Positions 56,409 to 64,000 of a DNA stretch of 64,000 nt are shown piece after piece. Numbering within the stretch: the first letter of the stretch is position 1; each line of letters opens with the position of its first letter. Source of the DNA: Skeletonema tropicum (lineage: Eukaryota; Bacillariophyta; Thalassiosirophyceae; Thalassiosirales; Thalassiosiraceae); NCBI GenBank assembly GCA_037178625.1, contig CM074128.1, forward strand, positions 5,084,001 through 5,148,000. The letters run 5' to 3'. The notes under the pieces are model-generated. The model was given only the letters and a program-made list of their open reading frames with translations. It was not told where the DNA came from and did no database searches. The position numbers and the translations under genes are program-made.

Positions 56409-58200
56409 GGAGATGATGGACGTCGAGGTGTCAAAGACCAACAACTCGGAGGAAAAGGACAATGCGGCAACTCCACCTTTACAGAAGGATTACTTTTGGA
56501 AGTCGGCCTCTGCTTTGAGGACGAGCAAGGGCAAGAAGGGTAGCACTCCTTCCTCGGGGAAGAAGCTCTCCTTTGCTCATGCCACGTCTGCAGGAAAGAG
56601 GAACGGGGCGGCCTTTACCCCACTTCACAAACGTGCGTGTGAAGTCTCATTCAACCGTGTAAAGTTCAATTCGTTGCTGCAGGACATCACCAGGGTATTG
56701 GAGACGACCCTGAATGCCATGAAGAGCACAGTTGGTCCGGACAACGTCGCCCTGTTGCCTGTGAAAGATGACTCAGGTCCTCCCCTCATCTCTACGCCAA
56801 TCTCCAAAGATGAGGCCTTCACCACGGTGTTGAAATACGCAGCTAGCCATTCCTTTGATTTGGACGGGACCAAATCTCAAAAAGAACTCGAACAGTCCTT
56901 GCAAGTCCTCCATGAACAACTTAGAGGCAAGTCGGTGCAATTCACTTTCGTGATAATTGTTGGTCACAATGAGATGGATGCAGTAACTTGGGGTACTATC
57001 TTCCACAAATTGGCCTTGGCCAATATTCGGTTGAGTTTGAAGGCACATCCGGCTCCGTTGTCGAAGAAGAATTTGGTACTCTTCCACGCCATCAGCAAAG
57101 CCTCCCAAGACTACATGGATGCAAAGATCAATCAGACCTTGAAGGATGCTATCGCAAACTCCTCGGAGCCTTTCCCCGAAGAACCGGTTTTGGTGATTTC
57201 GGTCGGCTACCCGGATCAGATCTACGAGTCGGGAAAGTCACATCTCAAGAATCTCTCGAGCAAGCAAGTCATTAAGATTGAGTTTGATGCGAAGGACGAA
57301 CAGCTCATCAAGTCAGTCTTCAGGCCTTGGAGAAGCGGTCTGCGCATTTTCATGGGAATCCATACCTACCCCTACCTTGCCCCCGATATGAATAATCGTA
57401 ACGTTCCCGAATCCAAGAAGACCGACTTCAAAGGTCGAGCAGGTCTTCATAGCGAGTACCTTGACTCCACGATCCATGTCTCCTACAGGGGTTTCAGGCC
57501 CTCGCCTGCAGGATTGGACATGAGTATCTCATTTGAGACGCTAGAGGGGAATGGAATTACTACCACCGCCCGCCGGATCTTTATGGATGTACAGCTACCA
57601 AGTCGGACCCACCGCCCTCGCCCTCTCTTCCTTGCCCTTCTGGAAAACTCCGGTGGAGGAGTTGACGCAGTAATCCCTAATGGAGAAGATTACCGTGAGG
57701 CAGCTAAGAATATTGCTGTCTGCCCCGCCGGGTGGTTTCTATATCACTTGGCCCTGGAGAAGGACGCCACTATGGAATCTTTACTTGCTGCTGCGGCCAG
57801 AGTGTTTGATGCGGAGGACATTCGCACCGCCCGCAACTTTGTACGTTTTGATGACGAAGGATTACTTCACCTCTCATTTGACATGGAGGAGGACAACGCC
57901 GCAAATGAAGAGGAGACGGAAATTTTGGAACTAGATTGGATGCAGGACGCAAAGGCTGTATCCCAACAACTGAACCGTAACAATGCCCGAGAGAATGGTC
58001 AACTCTTTGACTTTGATGAATCATCTGATGTAGCGAGTGTCAACACTACGGCCTTCAACAATAGACGCCACGGTCGTCTCTTTGGTGAAGTCATGTCTGC
58101 ACGTCCTACCACCGCTGCTGCTGCGGCCTCTCAAGCCTCAGCTGCTGACCCTCATGCCCCTCCACGCGAAGACCAGCGTGTTGTGGGGCAGGGAGAGTAA
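56299..58200 (+). CDS. E3 ORF1c, about 633 aa
   Basis: The frame is open from 56173, but the first 42 codons shadow ORF1b. The ATG at 56299 (MTSTPKKREYAATT) is a better start. The protein has an acidic/Lys-rich N-terminus (EEMMDVEVSKTNNSEEKD, KGKKGSTPSSGKK), then a long folded-looking region (residues about 110-500, e.g. FTFVIIVGHNEMDAVTWG, LRIFMGIHTYPYLAPDM, AVCPAGWFLYHLAL) and a C-terminal acidic then Ala-rich tail ending HAPPREDQRVVGQGE. I recognise no domain. E2 has no counterpart. It sits where a LINE ORF1 should be, just before ORF2, and its stop overlaps the ORF2 ATG. Confidence 0.65.
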   Translation: MTSTPKKREYAATTAMDLTGESMAEGATAAEKETGTEEMMDVEVSKTNNSEEKDNAATPPLQKDYFWKSASALRTSKGKKGSTPSSGKKLSFAHATSAGKRNGAAFTPLHKRACEVSFNRVKFNSLLQDITRVLETTLNAMKSTVGPDNVALLPVKDDSGPPLISTPISKDEAFTTVLKYAASHSFDLDGTKSQKELEQSLQVLHEQLRGKSVQFTFVIIVGHNEMDAVTWGTIFHKLALANIRLSLKAHPAPLSKKNLVLFHAISKASQDYMDAKINQTLKDAIANSSEPFPEEPVLVISVGYPDQIYESGKSHLKNLSSKQVIKIEFDAKDEQLIKSVFRPWRSGLRIFMGIHTYPYLAPDMNNRNVPESKKTDFKGRAGLHSEYLDSTIHVSYRGFRPSPAGLDMSISFETLEGNGITTTARRIFMDVQLPSRTHRPRPLFLALLENSGGGVDAVIPNGEDYREAAKNIAVCPAGWFLYHLALEKDATMESLLAAAARVFDAEDIRTARNFVRFDDEGLLHLSFDMEEDNAANEEETEILELDWMQDAKAVSQQLNRNNARENGQLFDFDESSDVASVNTTAFNNRRHGRLFGEVMSARPTTAAAAASQASAADPHAPPREDQRVVGQGE

Positions 58201-58202
58201 TG
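58156..58202 (+). promoter_or_regulatory. Hairpin plus TAATG junction, second of two in E3
   Basis: GCCCC (58156-58160) pairs with GGGGC (58185-58189). The inner CACGC (58163-58167) pairs with GCGTG (58176-58180). Then 8 nt and TAATG (58198-58202). It joins ORF1c to ORF2. Confidence 0.6.
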
Positions 58203-61200
58203 GCCCAGAGGCAGCCTCTTCCTCCCTTTGCCCGGGGAAATGAGGTGAGCCATTCATCAAAGAGGCAACGTGACAACTTCGCTGCCACTGCAACTACCAA
58301 TCGACAAGGGAGGTCAGCTAGGCGGGCGAATAATTTTCGCAGGTCCCACAAACACGACAACAACAGTAGGACGCGGAACTTTAGGGAGTCGAATAATACT
58401 AATACAGAGTTAGATACCAATACAATGAGGCAGTTACTTGCAGAACGGACCAAACGTAATGATGATCCATCCAACAGGGAGCTGGCGGAGTTGCTGGAGT
58501 CACAGCAGAGTAGGTCTACGGAGACGGAAGGCCTGCGGCTGGAAGGGTTGGACAAGGCAGACACCTGCTCAGTGAGTAGCAAAAAAGTGCCGGTGTACGG
58601 ACCGCTCCGGGTTGCCCACAAAGGTCACGAGACGATTCGGGTGTTATCCCTGAACATCAATGGCCTCAGATTGTGGCAGCCCAACAACACCAAGATGGAA
58701 CGATTGAAGCATGTGCTAAGAGACTACAGGGTCGACGTGTTGGGGCTCCAAGAAACCAACACCAATTTTCGGGCAGTAAATCCATCCCTACAGATTGCTC
58801 ACACCCTTAGGCACGGAGACGATAGAATAGCATCGGTTCATGCGCATAATACGCGGGAACTCCACAACATCGGGAACTTCCAAGCAGGGGGGACAGCGGT
58901 GGTGCTGAGAGAGGAATTGGCGGGTCTACCTACCACTAGGGGGCAGGATGAAACAGAGCTAGGTATGTTCTGCTGGTTCCGCACCGAACCGACAAATGGA
59001 GTGGGAACGGTGTTCATCTCTGCGTATGCCCCCTGCCGCTCGGAAGGGGTTGGTACCTACTACCAACACATTGTGCGGTACATCCAGTCCAACCACTTCG
59101 ATACAAACCCAAAAGATCTATTTCGTCGAGAGCTTGTTGCGGCCATTAAAAAGTGGAGGACGCTAGGAGACCGAGTGGTACTAATGATGGATGCCAATGA
59201 GAATGCACTGGACGGCGAATTGAGCAGACGGCTGGCAGGCAATGACATCAACATGCGAGAGGCAGTTCACAGAATCATGCCCGGGCAGAAAGGGCCATTC
59301 ACCCACTTCAGAGGTAACGACAATGGAAACGGGGCAATCGACGGGATCTGGGTGTCTGATGATATCGAACTAATCAGCGCTTGTTACCTCCCCTTTGATC
59401 CAGACCTGGGGGATCATCGGCCGGTGGTGGTAGATGTACAAACCAGATCCGTTCTGGGCACCGCTCTCTGCCGTATCGTGCCTCCAAAGGCCAGGAAATT
59501 GAATTCAAAAGTGCCGCGGGTACGGGACAGATATCTCGAGCTAGTGAGAAAGGGATTCCGGGAAAAGCACATTGACCAGAAACTCTCAGAGCTGGAGGCA
59601 CTCGCCTCCTTTCCACCGACTGCACCCTTCATTGCTCAGATGGAGGACCTGGACAATATGGTCGAATCAGTACTAGTGTACGCGGAGTCCAAGTGCAGAG
59701 TCCTCTATCCAGCCCATTACGAATACTCCCCAGCGATACAGTCTTGGCTCGACAAGCGCCACCTCCTGAAATGGATACTTCGTCATCATCAAGGAAAGCA
59801 GGTCAATAAGGGGAATATGCGGAGATTCGCAAAAAGGAGGGGTCTGGAACAGTGGCTGTCTACCCCCGTTCAGGAACTGGTGGACTTGTATCGCAGCACA
59901 AAAGAGCATACGAGACAGCTACTGGCGGATTCTCCCTACTTGCGGAAGCACTTCTTAAATGAGAAACTCAACGAGGCAATAGCAAATGAGAGGGAAGAAG
60001 AGGCAGTCAGAGTGAAAGCCATCCTCAGAGGTGAGGCACAGCGCAAATGTTGGCAAGGCATCAAAAGAGCCACAAAGGCGAAGGACGTGATGAGTGTAAC
60101 AAGAGTGGAGGTCGTGCAGGACGATGGTTCAGTGGTGGAGCATACGGCCAAAGAGTCGATTGAGGAGGCACTGAAGAAAGAGCTGCGAACAAGATTCGGA
60201 CGAGCCACCTCTGCACCGATTTGTCAAGGTGCTCTATTTGAACTACTAGGTAATTTTGCAGACACATCTGCCGCAGTAGAGATTCTGGAAGGTACGTTTG
60301 TGCCACCACCAGACACGGATCCTCGGACTCTCCTCTTATTCGATGAAATGGCCTCGATCTGGTCCAGGATGGGAAGCGGGGAGATCTCGATCTCGGTGTC
60401 ACAAGAAGACTTTCAGTACTACTGGCGACGCGTGAAGGAAAGAACTTCTTCCTCCTTATCAGGGATTCATTTTGGGCACTACAAGTCGATGGCACATGAT
60501 GACAACTTGTCACAGCTGATGGCTAGGAAATTGTCTTTGACCACCACAACGGGAGCAAGTCCTGATAGATGGGCTAGAGGACTGTCTGTAATGCTGGAAA
60601 AAATCGCAGGGGTAGCTGTGGTGAACAAATTGCGGGCCATCCTCCTCCTGGAAGCTGACTTCAACTTCTGCAACAAACTCATTTTCGGACACAGGATGAT
60701 CAATTCTGCGAGAGAGGAAGGCATGATCCCAGAGGAGATCTTCAGCTCCAAAGGGAAAACCGCAGAGGACGCCATTCTGCAGCAGGTTTTACTTTATGAC
60801 ATCGCCAGAGTCACCAAACGCCCGCTCCTAGTCGCTCAAGTCGATGCGGCACAGTGCTATGACAGAGTGGCCCTCCCAGCCGCTAGTCTCACCCTCCAAG
60901 CGTTCAACGTTCCACAAAGTGCAGTAATGTCGATGCTACGTCCCCTGCACAACATGGAGTTCTTCCTGCGTACAGGCTACGGCCAATCGAAATCCTACTT
61001 CGGCGGGAAAGAGGACGGCAAGCATGGGCTTGCTCAAGGCAATGGCGCGGCTCCTGCCACTTGGCAACAGACGAGTACCACGATAGTAAATGCGCAACGT
61101 AGGAGCGGACACGGTATCACGATTGAATGCCCGATAACTAGGAAATCTGTCCGGCAGGTGGGGATCCTGTACGTTGATGACACCAACCTTTGGGCTGGTT

Positions 61201-64000
61201 TGGACGAAGACGATGACCTGTTCTCGACAGCTGCTAAAGGCCAAGCCTCAATCTCGGATTGGGGGGGATTACTCGGAGCGACAGGGGGTGCGTTGAAAGG
61301 CGAGAAGTGTGGGGTAACTATCCATCATCAGTCAGCGGACGGCAAAGGGGGATGGGTGTATACTGATCAGCAACAGCGACGGCAGGGAGAGCCAGACGGG
61401 GCCGAGATGGAGGATAATGATCTGTCCTCGCTAGCCTTCCATGTCCCGACAACCTCAGGAGCTACGGAGCCAATCGACAAACTTCCTACCAATAAGGCAG
61501 ACAACAACCTCGGATTATTTGCCAGACCAGATGGGAAGGCGGATCAGCATTTCGAACAGATGAAAGAAAGAGTGACAACGTGGACTGCTCAGATTAAAAG
61601 TGGGCACATCCCGGTTCGGTCGGTCTGGATGAGCTACTCCTGCCAACTGTGGTCAGGATTGCGCTACGGTCTTGGGGCATGTTCGGCCCCTATTGCTGAG
61701 CTAAAAAAGGGATTGTCTTCTGCGGATTTCTATCTACTCAGCAGCCTCGGGGTTACCCGTTCTATCACCAGAGAATGGCGGTATCTCCCACCAGCATTTG
61801 GAGGCATGGGCCTCAACGATCTGACAATCGAGACAACGGCCGCTACACTCGCATCTTTCCTTCAGCATTACGATGACAAACCCCATCCAGCGGTGAAGGA
61901 CCGTCATCTTGGATTTACGTTGAGCGTGGTCATTCGTCATCTGCAAATTGAATTGGGGGTACCGGACTGTCCTTTTAGCTATGACTTCCGTACGTGGGGG
62001 CATCTTGCAACCGACTCGTGGATCAAATCATTTTGGGAAAAACTTGACGAGCTGGGGATTACTCTTGACTTGCGGTGTGACGATATCCCTCTCCCTAGGA
62101 GAGGGGATAAGGTCATCATGCACATGATGGTTGAAATGGGCCTACGAGGGAACGATCTGTTGCGTGTCAACAGAGTCAGAAAGGCACAAGAGGCACTCTT
62201 CCTCTCTGACATCACTTCGGCCAATGGGAAATACCTGGAGAATCACTTACTGGACGGGCATTGGATGGACTCCGACGAAGGGCTGTTAGGGAAGCATAGG
62301 TCTGGACTGCTATTCGGCCCTGAATTTCCAACCGCGGCAGATTTCAAACTCTGGAAAAAATATCTGCTCCAGATCGCACCGCTCAATCTGATGCTGGAGG
62401 AGCCGTTGAGGGAATGGCTACATCCCTCCCATAGAAAATGGAGGCATTTCTGGAACACCGAAACCTGCGCAGTGGAGATACATACTGACAGCACGATCCG
62501 GGAATACGTGCACGATAGGGACTCCGGAGATAGATCACACGTGCTTCACCCGTCAAGACAACTAGATGGACCCTCCGCCACACTGGCTCCAGCTACCATC
62601 CTCGAATACGACAATGGCTCAGTTAGACTGATGCAAAGAGGCCCACCTCTAGTGGCAGCACCAGCCCATACAAATTTTGCTTCATTCTGGGAGAGGCTAT
62701 TCAGCAAAGGAGGCACATGGATGTGGCAGGAGTTGGCGTGTCAGGAAGATCCAGCATGGATAGTGGAGGCCATCCACAGAGGATCTCTCTTCTGTTGCAC
62801 GGATGGTTCTTATATCAAAGAGCTTTCAGTGGACGTCTGCGGGGCGGCCTGGATTATGTACTGCGAGGAGACGGGGAAGTCTTTGCAAGGTGATTTTACG
62901 GAGAGATCCAAATGGGCAGGCAGCTATAGAGGGGAGCAGCTGGGAATGTTAGCCATCCACATCTTACTGCTGACGGCCGAGGAGCATTACGAGATTCTTT
63001 CCAACGCAAACATTTTCTGCGACAATCTAGGGACAATCCACACCTTCTCGACGAAGTATGCCAGGATCGCAGCTGCGGCCAAGAACAACGATATTCTACG
63101 GGTACTGCGGAAGATACAGTCTCGCTCCAAACTGGTTCACAGACTGTCTCACGTTAAGGCACATCAGGACGACAGAGTGGGCTACGATGCATTGTCGATA
63201 GAGGCACAGCTCAATGTTATCTGTGATGACAGAGCCAAACGGGCTTTGCGGCGGGCAGTGAATACGACGGCAGCCCACCCTGCAACGCTATCGCTACCTC
63301 TCGAGTCAGCGGTGGTAATTATCGGCAATGAGAAGCAAACCGCGGATATGGCCAAAGAACTCCGTTACTACATTGGCAAAGAAAGAGCAAAACAGTTCTA
63401 CTCTGATGAAGGACTCATGTCACCCTCTATCTTCGACACCGTGGCATGGGAGCCCCTGCGGGATCTTCTAGGGCGTCGGCCTCAGATGTTCAGACTTTGG
63501 TACGCCAAGCAGTGTTCTGGTTTCTGCGGCACTGGCCAAATGATTACTAGATGGGACAAGGAAGCCTCAGCGGTGTGTCCCAACTGCGGGTGTTACGAAA
63601 CGGCTGACCACCTGAATCGGTGTACAAGTGACATTAGACGGGGATTACTCAGCGACTGCATTGAGAATTTATTGGACTGGATGAGAGACCACCACACCCA
63701 CCCCGACCTAATGATTTGGATCCCAAGGTTTATTGCAGCCCAAGGCAAGCGATTGTTTGTGGACCTGCCGGACAAGTATGGCGACAGGATGTCCCAGGAA
63801 ACGAGACAAGTTGGTAATAGTTTGGATAGAATCGGATGGAGACATTTCACGGAGGGGAAAGTGTCCGTCGGGCTTCTACAACTGCAACAAAATTATCTTC
63901 TGGGCATGCGGCTCCGGCTGACCATCGACAGTTGGACGAAGGGCTTCCTGGACCAGCTACTCTCCCTCACGCACACCCAATGGATTTGCAGGAATCTCAC
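58200..64000 (+). CDS. E3 ORF2: endonuclease / RT / RNase H polyprotein, 5' 1933 codons, runs off the window
   Basis: Starts MAQRQPLPPFARGNEVSHS at the TAATG. The frame stays open to the last base. I checked it at several landmarks that all fall in frame: NINGL (near 58655); MMDANEN (59184); GDHRP (about 59410); VDAAQCYDRV (60840); AQGNGAAPATW (about 61030); the catalytic YVDD (61170); RNase H CCTDGSY (62793) with YRGEQLG and FCDNLG; the zinc knuckle CPNC...DHLNRC (63576); and LSLTHTQWICRNL at the very end, as in E2 near residue 1920. The order and spacing follow E2 ORF2 closely, so a Ulp1-type protease is expected beyond the window, but that cannot be seen. No breaks are found. Confidence 0.85.
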   Translation, partial: MAQRQPLPPFARGNEVSHSSKRQRDNFAATATTNRQGRSARRANNFRRSHKHDNNSRTRNFRESNNTNTELDTNTMRQLLAERTKRNDDPSNRELAELLESQQSRSTETEGLRLEGLDKADTCSVSSKKVPVYGPLRVAHKGHETIRVLSLNINGLRLWQPNNTKMERLKHVLRDYRVDVLGLQETNTNFRAVNPSLQIAHTLRHGDDRIASVHAHNTRELHNIGNFQAGGTAVVLREELAGLPTTRGQDETELGMFCWFRTEPTNGVGTVFISAYAPCRSEGVGTYYQHIVRYIQSNHFDTNPKDLFRRELVAAIKKWRTLGDRVVLMMDANENALDGELSRRLAGNDINMREAVHRIMPGQKGPFTHFRGNDNGNGAIDGIWVSDDIELISACYLPFDPDLGDHRPVVVDVQTRSVLGTALCRIVPPKARKLNSKVPRVRDRYLELVRKGFREKHIDQKLSELEALASFPPTAPFIAQMEDLDNMVESVLVYAESKCRVLYPAHYEYSPAIQSWLDKRHLLKWILRHHQGKQVNKGNMRRFAKRRGLEQWLSTPVQELVDLYRSTKEHTRQLLADSPYLRKHFLNEKLNEAIANEREEEAVRVKAILRGEAQRKCWQGIKRATKAKDVMSVTRVEVVQDDGSVVEHTAKESIEEALKKELRTRFGRATSAPICQGALFELLGNFADTSAAVEILEGTFVPPPDTDPRTLLLFDEMASIWSRMGSGEISISVSQEDFQYYWRRVKERTSSSLSGIHFGHYKSMAHDDNLSQLMARKLSLTTTTGASPDRWARGLSVMLEKIAGVAVVNKLRAILLLEADFNFCNKLIFGHRMINSAREEGMIPEEIFSSKGKTAEDAILQQVLLYDIARVTKRPLLVAQVDAAQCYDRVALPAASLTLQAFNVPQSAVMSMLRPLHNMEFFLRTGYGQSKSYFGGKEDGKHGLAQGNGAAPATWQQTSTTIVNAQRRSGHGITIECPITRKSVRQVGILYVDDTNLWAGLDEDDDLFSTAAKGQASISDWGGLLGATGGALKGEKCGVTIHHQSADGKGGWVYTDQQQRRQGEPDGAEMEDNDLSSLAFHVPTTSGATEPIDKLPTNKADNNLGLFARPDGKADQHFEQMKERVTTWTAQIKSGHIPVRSVWMSYSCQLWSGLRYGLGACSAPIAELKKGLSSADFYLLSSLGVTRSITREWRYLPPAFGGMGLNDLTIETTAATLASFLQHYDDKPHPAVKDRHLGFTLSVVIRHLQIELGVPDCPFSYDFRTWGHLATDSWIKSFWEKLDELGITLDLRCDDIPLPRRGDKVIMHMMVEMGLRGNDLLRVNRVRKAQEALFLSDITSANGKYLENHLLDGHWMDSDEGLLGKHRSGLLFGPEFPTAADFKLWKKYLLQIAPLNLMLEEPLREWLHPSHRKWRHFWNTETCAVEIHTDSTIREYVHDRDSGDRSHVLHPSRQLDGPSATLAPATILEYDNGSVRLMQRGPPLVAAPAHTNFASFWERLFSKGGTWMWQELACQEDPAWIVEAIHRGSLFCCTDGSYIKELSVDVCGAAWIMYCEETGKSLQGDFTERSKWAGSYRGEQLGMLAIHILLLTAEEHYEILSNANIFCDNLGTIHTFSTKYARIAAAAKNNDILRVLRKIQSRSKLVHRLSHVKAHQDDRVGYDALSIEAQLNVICDDRAKRALRRAVNTTAAHPATLSLPLESAVVIIGNEKQTADMAKELRYYIGKERAKQFYSDEGLMSPSIFDTVAWEPLRDLLGRRPQMFRLWYAKQCSGFCGTGQMITRWDKEASAVCPNCGCYETADHLNRCTSDIRRGLLSDCIENLLDWMRDHHTHPDLMIWIPRFIAAQGKRLFVDLPDKYGDRMSQETRQVGNSLDRIGWRHFTEGKVSVGLLQLQQNYLLGMRLRLTIDSWTKGFLDQLLSLTHTQWICRNL

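Larger units (their letters stand above)
54256..64000 (+). mobile_element. Non-LTR retroelement E3, 3' end outside the window
   Basis: Same family as E2: shared leader (CTACGTAGGAACTAGTACA, then ATGGCGGC), shared proline-rich motif PKPPWPPP, shared hairpin-TAATG junctions and about the same ORF2. Unlike E2 it has four ORFs (54343-55281, 55281-56408, 56299-58200 and 58200 onward). Its 5' end lies between 54256, where the 7TM gene is cut, and about 54270. Confidence 0.8.

Overview
The window is eukaryotic nuclear DNA, most likely from a diatom or a close stramenopile. The pointers are: spliceosomal introns of about 90-115 bp with GT-AG borders; a plastid-type leader ending in an AAAF motif (the diatom ASAFAP class) on a PAP/fibrillin protein; a secreted cysteine-rich protein built on PSGQPT linkers, a linker style common in diatoms; Ser/Asp/Asn-rich low-complexity stretches; and no operons. 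I cannot name the species.

Layout. 0-5 kb: small unknown genes and a BTB/BACK-like coiled-coil protein. 5.5-12.7 kb: a minus-strand non-LTR retroelement (E1) with an endonuclease-RT-RNase H polyprotein, a small overlapping upstream frame and two 191-bp TATA-containing 5' repeats. 13.3-14.4 kb: a broken minus-strand gene. 15.0-24.45 kb: a full-length plus-strand non-LTR element (E2) with a triplicated ORF1, a stop-start TAATG junction and a polyprotein ending in a Ulp1-type cysteine protease domain. 24.5-29 kb: an orphan 854-aa gene, a dispersed repeat, an OTU-like gene and a G/C-tract tandem repeat. 29.6-31 kb: a 7TM receptor-like gene (minus). 32.7-33.5 kb: a coiled-coil protein. 34.3-40.2 kb: a 1956-aa secreted protein with about 25 cysteine-rich modules, 20 of them near-identical 228-bp tandem units. 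40.7-48.9 kb: a compact host-gene block (PAP/fibrillin, hemerythrin HHE, DUF1749-like hydrolase, a C-x4-C-x9-C-x2-H repeat protein and a three-exon PhyH-propeller fusion). 49-52 kb: decayed genes, including a frameshifted MYND protein. 53.3-54.26 kb: a second copy of the 7TM gene, cut in exon 2 by a third element (E3) that runs off the end of the window with its RT polyprotein still open.

The most striking signal is in the E2/E3 family. At three independent stop-start junctions (one in E2, two in E3) the sequence GCCCC...GGGGC, enclosing a second stem with compensating base changes, lies exactly 8 nt upstream of an overlapping TAATG. This looks like an RNA module for translational coupling, and in E3 it is duplicated, giving a four-ORF architecture. 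A conserved APP...VVG peptide encoded by the same bases is the competing explanation. The rest of the window shows recent tandem amplification (228-, 495-, 288-, 75- and about 82-bp periods) and recent retroelement damage to host genes.
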